Origin: Maridesulfovibrio salexigens DSM 2638 | Lineage (GTDB): Bacteria; Desulfobacterota; Desulfovibrionia; Desulfovibrionales; Desulfovibrionaceae | NCBI RefSeq assembly: GCF_000023445.1 | Contig: NC_012881.1 | Span: forward strand, 3,215,501-3,279,500 | Length of the DNA stretch: 64,000 bases | Reading direction: 5' to 3' | In this document: piece by piece, positions 51,978 through 60,327 of the stretch | Position numbering within the stretch: position 1 is the stretch's first letter | Layout: each line of letters begins with the position of its first letter | The notes under the pieces: model-generated | What the model was told of the DNA's origin: nothing | What the model saw: the letters and a program-made list of their open reading frames with translations, nothing else | Database searches by the model: none | Program-made: the position numbers and the translations under genes

Positions 51978-52847
51978 ATGACATCATCAAGAGAATCTAC
52001 AGCATATTTGACTGTATCCTGTAAGGATAGACCCGGTATCGTTTCTGCGGTTTCCGGTTTCCTGTTTTCCAAGAATGCAAACATCATCCATTCCGACCAG
52101 CATTCCAGTGACCCCGTTGGAGGTCGTTTTTTCCTCAGAATGAAATTTCACATGAACGGAATTGAAGACGGCCTTGAAGAATTCAGACAGGAATTCGCCG
52201 AAAAGGTTGCTGATAAATTTGACATGGAATGGAATATTAATCCCGCATGGATCAAGAAAAAAACAGCTATCCTCGTCTCCAAGTTCGACCATGCACTCAT
52301 GGACCTGCTCTGGAGAGCCAAGCGAGATGAGCTCCACACCGAAATCACAATGGTCATCAGCAACCATGACGACCTGCGTAAGGCAGTAGAGTCATTTGAT
52401 GTTCCCTTCCATCACGTTCCGGTGGAAAAAGGCAACAAAGAAGCCTCTGAAAACAAAATCCTTGAGCTGATGGAAGGCAATGCCGATCTGGTCATTCTCG
52501 CCCGTTACATGCAGATTTTGACCCCCAAACTGATTGATGCCTATCCTAACCGCATCATCAACATCCACCACTCCTTCCTGCCTGCATTCGTAGGTGCCGA
52601 CCCTTACCGCAGGGCCGGAGAACGTGGTGTTAAGCTCATCGGGGCAACAGCCCACTATGTTACCGAGGAACTGGATCAGGGTCCTATCATTGAACAGGAC
52701 GTCATCCGCGTTTCACACCGCCACGACTATGAAGAACTCAAAGTCCTTGGCCGCGACATTGAACGTCAGGTTCTCAGCAGAGCTGTAAAATGGCACCTGA
52801 CTGAAAGAGTACTGGTAGACGGCAACAAAACCGTTGTATTTACTTAG
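51978..52847 (+). CDS. purU: Formyltetrahydrofolate deformylase
   Basis: A 289-residue PurU. An N-terminal ACT domain (about 8-85, VSCKDRPGIVSAVSGFLF) is fused to a formyltransferase-type hydrolase domain with catalytic Asn/His/Asp in RIINIHHSFLPAF and TEELDQGPIIEQD. It releases formate from 10-formyl-THF and balances the one-carbon pool, often under Gly/Met control through the ACT domain. GAGAT lies before the ATG. The 257-bp leader contains a short GCCTGC-CAAGA-GCAGGC hairpin (51905-51921). Single gene. Confidence 0.95.
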   Translation: MTSSRESTAYLTVSCKDRPGIVSAVSGFLFSKNANIIHSDQHSSDPVGGRFFLRMKFHMNGIEDGLEEFRQEFAEKVADKFDMEWNINPAWIKKKTAILVSKFDHALMDLLWRAKRDELHTEITMVISNHDDLRKAVESFDVPFHHVPVEKGNKEASENKILELMEGNADLVILARYMQILTPKLIDAYPNRIINIHHSFLPAFVGADPYRRAGERGVKLIGATAHYVTEELDQGPIIEQDVIRVSHRHDYEELKVLGRDIERQVLSRAVKWHLTERVLVDGNKTVVFT

Positions 52848-52866
52848 TATTGATTGATCTGAAAAC

Positions 52867-52906
52867 AAAAAAAGCTCTCCTTGTTTACAACAGGGAGAGC
52901 TTTTTT
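52867..52906. terminator. Bidirectional terminator after purU
   Basis: A roughly 13-bp stem (AAAGCTCTCC.. with ..GGGAGAGCTTT) flanked by A7 and T6. It serves purU and the converging 527-residue gene. Confidence 0.88.
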
Positions 52907-52925
52907 ATTGCTTGAAATATAAATT

Positions 52926-54509
52926 TTACTTTGCAGAGGCCGACAACTTCTTGGCCAGTTGCTCATCGCTCTGCTCACCGATACCGAAACGCATGAACAG
53001 ATCATTGAGCTTGCCGCGAATATCCTTGGTTGCCTTGGCAACAGCCTGCAAACTGATGAAGACAAGAAACTCGACCTTGTGATCACCTTTCTCGTAAAGC
53101 CTTAGAATTGCCGTTGCCAATTCTTTTTCAAGAGCCAGCAGCTGCATTTCTTTTACCAGATCCTGAGCATTGTTCTGCTTAAAAATCAACCAATTCTGAT
53201 TTGCAGAATCTTTAAGCCAGAGTCTGGCCATCCGGATACGGGTCATACCAATTTCATTGAGTGCCAACACATCCTTGGTAGAAGCACGCCTGCGCTTAAG
53301 CACACGCAGCTGCATCTTACTTTCCTCACCCTGCATTTTACTCTTAAGCAAAGAGGAAAATTTAACTTCAGTGAGGTAAAAGAAAAGTTTATCCAAGGCT
53401 TCCACCCCGAACATACGCAGGAAAATGGTCAGAACCTTTTCATCACGCTGGGTAAAATTTTTAAGTCCCAGCAAAAATTCACGGACAACGATATCGAGAG
53501 TAAGGCTGACCCCGATAGCACATGCCCCAATCTGATCCTGTGAAAATTGCATGTTACGGGCCATTTCCGCCTCTTTTTCTGCACTATCCGCTGAATATGC
53601 AGACTCACGCAAGGCTTCCATGGCAGCATCATAATCCTGCTTAAATTTAGTAGTGGCCGGATCGATACAGACAATGCGGGCAATCCGCTCAACAGTATCA
53701 TTACTTACAGGCTCATCACCCTGAATCAGAACCCCGCTATCAAGCAGCGAGTTATATGTCATCTTCAGAACTTCCGCAGACTCTTCATCTGCGCCGACCT
53801 GCTCAAATGCATTTTGAATTCTTGTCTTATCAATGGCTGGGAGATCAGCGGAAAAACGCCCGGTCACATCATCAAACGGAAAACGCAGTATAACGTAATT
53901 CTTATCCCGGGTAAGCGTGTAGCGTTCTTTGGTAATTATCTCGTTAAGGGATGATTCGACTTCCTGTGTGATGAACTGCTCAATCAGTGCATTCCAGAAA
54001 TCCTTATCCATCTCAAACTGTTCAAGCAAAGCATTATACTTCTTGAGCGCAGGTTCACCGAGATGACGAAGGGTTACTTCCTCAAAGTTATCGGAAATAA
54101 GGCAGGAAGCATAAACCACACCCTGAACAGTCTTGATCAGCAGGGTTTCAGCATTGATCAGCCGGGAACGTATGCCATCCAAGGCATCCTTATCCTTGCC
54201 GTCTTTAAGCTTGCTGTAACGACCTATCATCAAGATGAATTCACTGAGGATCTTCTTGATATACTCATGCGATGGGAGATCAATAGAACGGTGACATAAA
54301 AGCGCGATAATCCCGCTTTGCTGCTTTTCGAGCAAGGGGAATTCATTAATGCGGTTGTTATTGTACTTGATGAACTCAAGGAAAACCTCGCGTTCAAGCA
54401 CTTCACGCAGGGTGCTGCGCTCTTTCAGGCGAGCCAGAACCTTCAGGTAAAAATCAATCCGCTTATCTTTATCAGGAATCTGCGCATTTTCCTGGGACAC
54501 GTCACTCAT
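52926..54509 (-). CDS. Large uncharacterised helical protein
   Basis: I do not recognise this 527-residue protein. It has no signal peptide or membrane segment and appears all-helical and cytoplasmic. Features are a charged N-terminal region (KDKRIDFYLKVLARLKERSTLREVLERE), a central beta-containing piece around YTLTRDKNYVILRFPFDD, an acidic/Ala stretch near 310-335, and a very basic patch LRVLKRRRAST near 425 that could bind nucleic acid or membrane. The ATG at 54509 has GGAG five to six bases upstream; the GTG five codons earlier has no site. It is a single gene, and its neighbours suggest no role. Confidence 0.7.
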   Translation of the reverse strand: MSDVSQENAQIPDKDKRIDFYLKVLARLKERSTLREVLEREVFLEFIKYNNNRINEFPLLEKQQSGIIALLCHRSIDLPSHEYIKKILSEFILMIGRYSKLKDGKDKDALDGIRSRLINAETLLIKTVQGVVYASCLISDNFEEVTLRHLGEPALKKYNALLEQFEMDKDFWNALIEQFITQEVESSLNEIITKERYTLTRDKNYVILRFPFDDVTGRFSADLPAIDKTRIQNAFEQVGADEESAEVLKMTYNSLLDSGVLIQGDEPVSNDTVERIARIVCIDPATTKFKQDYDAAMEALRESAYSADSAEKEAEMARNMQFSQDQIGACAIGVSLTLDIVVREFLLGLKNFTQRDEKVLTIFLRMFGVEALDKLFFYLTEVKFSSLLKSKMQGEESKMQLRVLKRRRASTKDVLALNEIGMTRIRMARLWLKDSANQNWLIFKQNNAQDLVKEMQLLALEKELATAILRLYEKGDHKVEFLVFISLQAVAKATKDIRGKLNDLFMRFGIGEQSDEQLAKKLSASAK

Positions 54510-54721
54510 GAAAACTCCATCCACAATTTCTTAAATTATTTGCATGAAAATGTCTCAATTCAGCTATAATAGTCAAGAAGTTTAGAATTATAAGCCTTAA
54601 CATACACTACTTATGCAAGAAATATAACTGGAGTGACCTCCCAAAATAATCGATTTTAAAAAAAGAACCTGCTGAAAACAATGGTACTTTTCTTGCTTAA
54701 TCCATATAAACAAATAAAATA

Positions 54722-54749
54722 TTGACGGTCACACCTATTTTATTATTTA
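54722..54749 (+). promoter_or_regulatory. Possible promoter for the zinc-ribbon gene
   Basis: TTGACG (54722-54727), a 16-base spacer, then TATTTA (54744-54749). The -35 is good and the -10 is weak. It lies about 50 bases before the ATG. Confidence 0.35.
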
Positions 54750-54800
54750 CCAAGACCATTGAAACTTAATACCTGAAACCTTCTGAGGGATTACAGCTTA

Positions 54801-55103
54801 ATGATAACCTGCACTAAATGCGGCCAAAAGAACAACAATGCTGCAAAAGCCTGCTCCAAATGCGGGCATAAACTTCAATCCGGCCGAAAACGGCTGGAAT
54901 CCGAAATATCCCAACAGGAACGCCGGGAAATGTTTCACCTGAAACTGGAAAAAAACAAACGCTTTTCCAAGCACGGTGAAGCATGGGTCTACGCTCTGTT
55001 TCTACTCGGAGCCGTAATATTTTTTACTTATAATCAGGTTTACTGGCCCCTCTACGCACTTACTCCCGCTATTGCTCTTCTGGCTTGGTTTCGGAAGATT
55101 TAG
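54801..55103 (+). CDS. Small zinc-ribbon membrane protein
   Basis: A 100-residue protein. The N-terminal zinc ribbon has CTKCG and CSKCG (four Cys, residues 4-22). A basic amphipathic stretch follows, then two transmembrane helices (about 62-78 and 81-97). Proteins of this layout are widespread and uncharacterised. GAGGG is about 11 bases before the ATG, a long spacing. Its last 35 bases overlap the 3' end of the convergent secreted-protein gene. Confidence 0.72.
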   Translation: MITCTKCGQKNNNAAKACSKCGHKLQSGRKRLESEISQQERREMFHLKLEKNKRFSKHGEAWVYALFLLGAVIFFTYNQVYWPLYALTPAIALLAWFRKI

Positions 55104-55593
55104 AGGTCCTGTTCTGTAATGCCTTAAGAGCCTTCTCCTGATCTTCCTTCAACAAGTCAGGTACGGAACGCTGCCAGAATTCTGCTTCCTTATCAGCCTT
55201 CAGTTCTTTCTCAGATTTTGGAAAACAACATTTGATCACTGAACGCTTTGTGCAGGAAGCAGGAAAGTATTCAATAATCCCACACTCATTCTCATCAATA
55301 TAATATTTAACGCTACGCCGGAATTTCTTTTTACGGGACATGATTGTAATTTCACCATCGTCTATCTTACAGAAGAAATCCGTATACTTAGCCCCATAAA
55401 AAGAATTATAGATGTAAATATTATCTCTTTTTTTACCAACGTAGCTGAACTCGTGCGGATCCTTGCACTGGGCACGGGCGAGAGCTTGTCTGGTCAAACA
55501 CAGAGCTCGCTCCTCTTCCATGCTTCTGGCCTGTGCCGTAGAAGGCACATGGCAAATAGCAGTCAATATAATAATGAGCAAAAGGCTTCTCAT
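55069..55593 (-). CDS. Secreted Cys-containing protein of unknown function
   Basis: A 174-residue exported protein with a signal peptide of about 22 residues (ending PSTAQARS). The mature domain (about 25-125) has six or seven Cys and a hydrophobic/aromatic centre (DNIYIYNSFYGAKYTDFFCKIDDGE). The C-terminal 50 residues are charged and helical, probably extended. I do not recognise the family. GAGGT lies four bases before the ATG. Its 3' end overlaps the zinc-ribbon gene tail to tail. Confidence 0.7.
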   Translation of the reverse strand: MRSLLLIIILTAICHVPSTAQARSMEEERALCLTRQALARAQCKDPHEFSYVGKKRDNIYIYNSFYGAKYTDFFCKIDDGEITIMSRKKKFRRSVKYYIDENECGIIEYFPASCTKRSVIKCCFPKSEKELKADKEAEFWQRSVPDLLKEDQEKALKALQNRTSKSSETKPEEQ

Positions 55594-55833
55594 AATACCT
55601 CACGAAAAAGGGTACGTTTTCAGATAAATAACTTTTCGGCCGGAATGATGACCGGCTTTAGCCTTGGAGTGACATAGCAGCGCACAACAATTTCAAATTT
55701 CGCTACAAAAATTCTTTTCAAATCACATGCTGCTATGCTAAAAGAACTGATCATTTTGTGCAACCGCACAACCTTCCTTACTATTTTCCCATACCTTGTC
55801 AAAAACCGATTCCCGGCATTAAGAACAACTTTT

Positions 55834-55858
55834 TTTTCTAAACTTTGTTTAGAAAAAG
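55834..55858. promoter_or_regulatory. AT-rich inverted repeat upstream of nrdG
   Basis: Perfect 11-bp arms with a 3-base spacer. The sequence is followed by GTCCTGTTTTTT, so on the plus strand it could also act as a weak terminator. It is equally consistent with a dimeric operator. Confidence 0.4.
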
Positions 55859-55993
55859 TCCTGTTTTTTCGTGCTGTTTGAAGGTTATGAACTTGTGGAA
55901 AACTTTTTCTATTTTCTGATATTTACTCATAATCTCATATAAACGCTAATAATGACAATGTAACAACAATTTTTCTTTCACCCCCCTGTACAA

Positions 55994-56010
55994 AACTCAG
56001 CCCCTGAGTT
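55994..56010. promoter_or_regulatory. Dyad AACTCAG-CCC-CTGAGTT upstream of nrdG
   Basis: Perfect 7-bp arms with three C between, 103 bases before the nrdG ATG. It does not match the NrdR-box consensus as I know it. Confidence 0.4.
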
Positions 56011-56113
56011 AGTATTCTCTCTGAAATTGATTCAGCCCATAATCTACGGGACCTGAAACAAAACAAAGGCAAAAGCCTTCTCTAAAAAACACATAATTCA
56101 GTAAATAAATATC

Positions 56114-56794
56114 ATGAACGAACTCTCTTCTGGATGGAATCATCTCCGCGGTATTGAGCCGCTCAGTCTTTGCGACTGGCCCGGCAAGTCCTGCTGCGTA
56201 TTCTTCCTCGGTGGCTGCAATTTAAACTGCCCCACTTGCCATAACTTCGACATGGCGTGGAATATGGAGCGACTGCACCTTCTGTCCAGAGAAGACATGA
56301 AATCTTTCCTAAGGAACCGAGCAAAATGGCTTGACGGGGTCACTATCACTGGTGGCGAGCCTACAACGGTACCGAACCTTGGTGAAATTCTTTATGAAGT
56401 CAGGCAAGTATCCAAACTGCCCATTAAAATGGACAGCAACGGAATGCTTCCCGATATTCTTGAAGATATTCTCCAGCAGGGATTGGCGGACATGTTCGCC
56501 GTTGACGTTAAAGGACCGTATGAAAAGTACCCTGCTCTGACCGGGCAGGCCGTTACCGCTGAAGCGGCACAGAAAAACCTTGAAAGGATTTTCGAGCTTG
56601 CCGAAGCCAACCCCAAAGCCTTCTATTTTCGTCTTACCAAGGTACCCATCCTTACAGATGAAGATGTTGAAACTGCCAAGAGTTATCTTCCGGATGGTTT
56701 TGAACTGACCATCCAGAACTACATTCCTCCAAGGAGAGATCATGCCCACGCAGATAATGAAGCGAGACGGCCGGTTGGAGACCTGGTCGACTGA
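56114..56794 (+). CDS. nrdG: Anaerobic ribonucleotide reductase activating enzyme
   Basis: A 226-residue radical SAM activase with the cluster motif CNLNCPTC (three Cys, near 35-42) and the SAM-binding TITGGEPT. It installs the glycyl radical on NrdD. The start is ATG 56114 with a weak ribosome binding site. Its last 53 bases overlap the start of nrdD in another frame, tightly coupling the two. Gene order nrdG-nrdD is the reverse of E. coli. Confidence 0.93.
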   Translation: MNELSSGWNHLRGIEPLSLCDWPGKSCCVFFLGGCNLNCPTCHNFDMAWNMERLHLLSREDMKSFLRNRAKWLDGVTITGGEPTTVPNLGEILYEVRQVSKLPIKMDSNGMLPDILEDILQQGLADMFAVDVKGPYEKYPALTGQAVTAEAAQKNLERIFELAEANPKAFYFRLTKVPILTDEDVETAKSYLPDGFELTIQNYIPPRRDHAHADNEARRPVGDLVD

Positions 56795-58793
56795 GCGAAT
56801 TGCACAGGCCATTTTCAAAGCACTGAGCGCAAGCGGAATTAAAGACCCGCTCATGGCCAAACGCATGGCCAGAAAAGTTGAGTACAAGCTCGAAGGAGTC
56901 GACATTCCTGAACAGGAACATGTTCAGAATATGGTCGAAGAAGTGCTTATGGATTCCCGTCTGCACTCCGTTGCCAAAAAATTCATTCTCTACCGTGACA
57001 GCCGCCGCAGGCTCAGAAATCAGAAAGACGCTTATCTCGACATCAAGGAAACAATAGACGAATACCTTGAAAAAAGTGATTGGCGCGTGGCTGAAAATGC
57101 CAATATGACCCACTCCTTTCAGGGTCTCATGCTTCATCTCTCCGGAACAATTCAGGCTCGTTACGCCCTTGAAAAATACCCTGAGGAAATCAGACAGGCT
57201 CACGAGCACGGCTATTTCCACATCCATGATCTTTCCTACGGACTGGCCGGTTATTGCGCCGGATGGTCCCTGCGTGATCTGCTGCTCGAAGGTTTCAACC
57301 TTGAAGGCCGTTCCTGTGCCGGGCCCGCACGTCACTTTGACGCAGTCCTCGGCCAGATGGTTAACTTTCTCGGTACACTGCAAAACGAATGGGCAGGCGC
57401 TCAGGCCTTCAACAACGTTGACACCTACCTAGCTCCGTTCATCCGTCATGACGGCCTCAGCTATGAGGAAGTACGTCAGGCCATGCAGAAATTCGTGTTC
57501 AACCTGAACACCACCTCCAGATGGGGAGGCCAGAGCCCATTCACCAACCTTTCTTTCGACCTCGTTCCGCCCAAGCATATAGCCAAGGAAGCGGTAATTA
57601 TCGGCGGAGAACTTCAGGATAGCACCTACGGCGAATATGCCGAAGAAATGGAGATGATCAACCGCTCCTTCCTTGAAGTTATGGTCAACGGAGATCAGCA
57701 CAACCGCATTTTCTCCTTTCCCATTCCCACATACAACGTAACCGAAGATTTCCCGTGGGATTCAAAAATCGGCCATACCCTGCTTGATCTGACCGCAAAA
57801 TACGGTGTGCCCTATTTCCAGAATTTCATTAACTCAGACCTCAATCCCGAAGACGTGCGCTCCATGTGCTGCCGTCTGCAAATGGACCTGCGGGAACTGC
57901 GCAACAAGGTCGGCGGACTGTTCGGAGCAGGGGACCTGACCGGATCTATCGGCGTAGTAACCCTCAACCTGCCCAAGCTTGCTTATCTGGCTCAGGGTGA
58001 AGAGGATTTCCTCGATTTAATTGAGGAGTACGCAATTCAGGCTAAGAACTCCCTTGAGTTCAAACGCAAACTGATCCAGACCAACCTTGATAACGGCATG
58101 TTCCCGTGGTCACGCCGCTATCTCAAGAACGGTTACAAAGGACATTTCTCAACCATCGGGCTGCTGGGCGGACATGAAGCCTGCCTGAACCTGCTGGGCA
58201 AGGGAATCGAGACTCCTTCCGGAGTTAGGCTCATGACCCGGGTGCTTAACCACCTGCGAGATCTGACCTCCCAATTCCAGGAAGAAACCGGAAGCCTGTA
58301 CAACCTTGAAGCTACACCGGCTGAAGGAACCAGCTACCGTCTGGCTAAAATCGATAAATCCCTTTACGCCGACATCAAGACCTCCGGCAACGGAACTCCT
58401 TATTACACCAACTCCACCACCCTTCCGGTGGGAGTTTCCGAAGATGTTGTTCTGGCGCTTACCCATCAGAATAAACTCCAGCCCCTCTACACCGGCGGCT
58501 CGGTATTCCACACCTTCCTCGGAGAATCCACAGCTGATCTTGATGCCCTGAAAAGCTTTATTATTAAAGCTTTCCGCAACACCAAGATTCCGTATCTGTC
58601 CATCACACCGACCTTCTCCATATGCAAAGAGCACGGATATATTCAGGGCGAGCACCATACCTGCCCTGAATGCGGCTCTGAATCGGAAGTCTATACCCGA
58701 ATTGTCGGTTATTATCGTCCGGTTAAACAATGGAATGAAGGCAAAAAAGCAGAATACAAAGACAGGCAGGTTTACAACACGTTCTGCTGCTAA
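56742..58793 (+). CDS. nrdD: Anaerobic ribonucleoside-triphosphate reductase
   Basis: A 683-residue class III reductase. An N-terminal ATP-cone (about 3-92) senses ATP/dATP. The barrel contains GGQSPFTNLSFDL and the thiyl-Cys region SMCCRLQMDL, and the C-terminus has HTCPECGSE (metal site) followed by the glycyl-radical loop RIVGYYRP. It makes deoxynucleotides without oxygen. AAGGAG lies five bases before the ATG, inside nrdG. It is the operon's last gene and has a terminator at 58819-58851. Confidence 0.97.
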   Translation: MPTQIMKRDGRLETWSTERIAQAIFKALSASGIKDPLMAKRMARKVEYKLEGVDIPEQEHVQNMVEEVLMDSRLHSVAKKFILYRDSRRRLRNQKDAYLDIKETIDEYLEKSDWRVAENANMTHSFQGLMLHLSGTIQARYALEKYPEEIRQAHEHGYFHIHDLSYGLAGYCAGWSLRDLLLEGFNLEGRSCAGPARHFDAVLGQMVNFLGTLQNEWAGAQAFNNVDTYLAPFIRHDGLSYEEVRQAMQKFVFNLNTTSRWGGQSPFTNLSFDLVPPKHIAKEAVIIGGELQDSTYGEYAEEMEMINRSFLEVMVNGDQHNRIFSFPIPTYNVTEDFPWDSKIGHTLLDLTAKYGVPYFQNFINSDLNPEDVRSMCCRLQMDLRELRNKVGGLFGAGDLTGSIGVVTLNLPKLAYLAQGEEDFLDLIEEYAIQAKNSLEFKRKLIQTNLDNGMFPWSRRYLKNGYKGHFSTIGLLGGHEACLNLLGKGIETPSGVRLMTRVLNHLRDLTSQFQEETGSLYNLEATPAEGTSYRLAKIDKSLYADIKTSGNGTPYYTNSTTLPVGVSEDVVLALTHQNKLQPLYTGGSVFHTFLGESTADLDALKSFIIKAFRNTKIPYLSITPTFSICKEHGYIQGEHHTCPECGSESEVYTRIVGYYRPVKQWNEGKKAEYKDRQVYNTFCC

Positions 58794-58818
58794 CATCGAT
58801 ATCGCATTTTAAAATTAC

Positions 58819-58851
58819 AAAGGGAGATCTTTGAAAAGATCTCCCTTTTTT
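58819..58851 (+). terminator. Terminator after nrdD
   Basis: A stem of 12-13 bp (AAAGGGAGATCTT with AAGATCTCCCTTT) and a short loop, ending in T6. Confidence 0.92.
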
Positions 58852-59005
58852 CATTTCAATTCACAAAGCTTAACTTTGCGCTCATTTTCATTGCCAAGAA
58901 AAATACATTGCATTATGGTTAATAGTGAAAATGATACAAGTCTAAGATTGATTTCATTGGACTTCATTGCTCAAAGAATCACAGATGATATGAGATGGAG
59001 AGTAT

Positions 59006-59383
59006 ATGCGAATTCTGGTTGTAGATGATGAGCAGATGGTCAGGGAAAACCTTGTCGACTACCTTGAAGACGAAGGCCTTGATGTCATTTCGGTGGGGAG
59101 TGCCGAAGAAGCCCTGAATCTGATGAAAACTGAACATGCTGACATCGCCATAGTAGATATGCGTCTTCCGGTGATGCATGGCAATGATCTCATCATTCAT
59201 TTAAAAGAACTGCACCCGGATATGGATTTCATCATCCACACCGGATCGGTTGACTATGCAGTTCCGCCGGATGTCCGCGCCTACGGTATTTCTTCGGACA
59301 ACGTATTGCTTAAACCAGTTGCTGATATGGATATGTTCATCCAGAAAATCAGAACCTTATTCGGCACAAAGTACGATATTTAA
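59006..59383 (+). CDS. Stand-alone receiver-domain response regulator
   Basis: A 125-residue CheY-like receiver. The acidic pair is Asp7-Asp8 (VVDDE), the phosphorylation Asp is in IVDMRLP (about 51), the switch Thr is in IIHTGS, and the invariant Lys is in LLKPV. No output domain, so it acts through protein contacts. GGAGAG is just before the ATG. It sits between nrdD and a minus-strand cheR; with the EAL-HDOD protein these form a local signalling group, but a cognate kinase is not visible here. Confidence 0.93.
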   Translation: MRILVVDDEQMVRENLVDYLEDEGLDVISVGSAEEALNLMKTEHADIAIVDMRLPVMHGNDLIIHLKELHPDMDFIIHTGSVDYAVPPDVRAYGISSDNVLLKPVADMDMFIQKIRTLFGTKYDI

Positions 59384-59406
59384 CGGGTAGATATTTGAAA
59401 ATGCTC

Positions 59407-59446
59407 ACCGCCGCTTCTTGAAAAGAAGTTGGCGGTTTTTTATTTT
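59407..59446 (+). terminator. Terminator after the receiver gene
   Basis: A 13-bp stem with one internal mismatch (59407-59419 with 59424-59436), loop GAAA, then TTTTTTATTTT. The T-run reaches the end of the converging cheR gene. Confidence 0.85.
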
Positions 59447-59448
59447 AT

Positions 59449-60327
59449 TCAGCGCGTTTTACGATAAAGAAGAACTGCCCCCATATGTTCGGTGGCAAAA
59501 CGGTCTGTATGTCCGGCCAGTGTTTCTGTAGCCCCCAGCATGAGGTATCCTTTGTCCGGCAACAAATCGTGAATACGATGAACGATATCAATCTTTGTCG
59601 CATCATCGAAATAAATCAAAACATTACGACACATAACAAAATCGAATTGCCCCAAGGATCTGAAAGAATCGAGCAAATTAAACTTCTTGAAAGCAACAAG
59701 CGACTTTACAGAAGAGCATACCTGCCAATTGATTCCGTCCTGCTCAAAATACTTATCATACCCGGACGGAAGTCCGCGCGACTTCTCCAGCCTGCTGAAA
59801 AGCCCCTGTTTAGCGCGCTCAATAACTGTCCCGGAAATATCAGTAGCGAGGATTGAAAAATCAGTATGAGAGATTCCTCCAACTGTTTTGGTCCACTCGT
59901 GAATAAGCATGGAAAGTGAGTAAGGTTCCTGCCCTGTGGATGAAGCAGCACACCAGATTTTTATTTTAGCCCCCGGCCTGCGTTTATTCACAAGCTCAGG
60001 GAGCACTTTGTTTCTGATAGCGGCAAAGGGATGATTGTCGCGAAAAAAACTGGTTTCGTGGGTGCTGATTGCCGATACCGCTTCTTCCTTGAAATGGGTA
60101 TCTCCTGATACCAGAAGTTTATAAAACTCACCCCAGGAACGACAATTGCGAGACTGATACAAGGATTTGAAACGGTGCTGGATCAGGTATTCCTTACCCT
60201 CAGAAATGGTCAACCCGCACATGCGGTATATCTGCTTACGCAGCAGTTCAAAATCTTTTTTATCCAGCTTAACGTATTCCCTGCTCACGATGCTATCTTC
60301 ACCTGTCTCGATCAGATTAATCTTCAC
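59449..60327 (-). CDS. cheR: Chemoreceptor methyltransferase CheR
   Basis: A 292-residue CheR. A helical N-terminal domain (about 20-80) is followed by the SAM-dependent domain (WCAASSTGQEPYSL as motif I, FVMCRNVLIYFDD as the catalytic loop). It methylates glutamates of MCPs with SAM. The start appears to be GTG at 60327, which overlaps the end of the EAL-HDOD gene by 11 bases, so the two are cotranscribed and translationally coupled. No cheB, cheA or cheW lies beside it. Confidence 0.93.
   Translation of the reverse strand: MKINLIETGEDSIVSREYVKLDKKDFELLRKQIYRMCGLTISEGKEYLIQHRFKSLYQSRNCRSWGEFYKLLVSGDTHFKEEAVSAISTHETSFFRDNHPFAAIRNKVLPELVNKRRPGAKIKIWCAASSTGQEPYSLSMLIHEWTKTVGGISHTDFSILATDISGTVIERAKQGLFSRLEKSRGLPSGYDKYFEQDGINWQVCSSVKSLVAFKKFNLLDSFRSLGQFDFVMCRNVLIYFDDATKIDIVHRIHDLLPDKGYLMLGATETLAGHTDRFATEHMGAVLLYRKTR

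Larger units (their letters stand above)
55594..56113. other. Long AT-rich intergenic region upstream of nrdG
   Basis: No gene is supported in these 520 bases. It contains an 11-bp perfect inverted repeat (TTTTTCTAAAC at 55834-55844 with its inverse at 55848-55858, loop TTT). A second repeat, AACTCAG-CCC-CTGAGTT, lies at 55994-56010, about 100 bases before nrdG. An isolated TTGTGGAAAA resembles a DnaA box only loosely. It is probably the control region of the nrd operon. Confidence 0.5.

Noticed and set aside
55620-55802. 60-codon minus-strand frame upstream of nrdG
   Set aside because: No ribosome binding site, no conserved pattern, AT-rich spacer composition.
55890-55906. DnaA box upstream of nrdG
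   Set aside because: A single TTTTCCACA-like 9-mer in AT-rich sequence is expected by chance and no cluster is present.
58831-59028. 65-codon plus-strand frame between nrdD and the receiver gene
   Set aside because: It starts inside the nrdD terminator and overlaps the start of the receiver gene in another frame.
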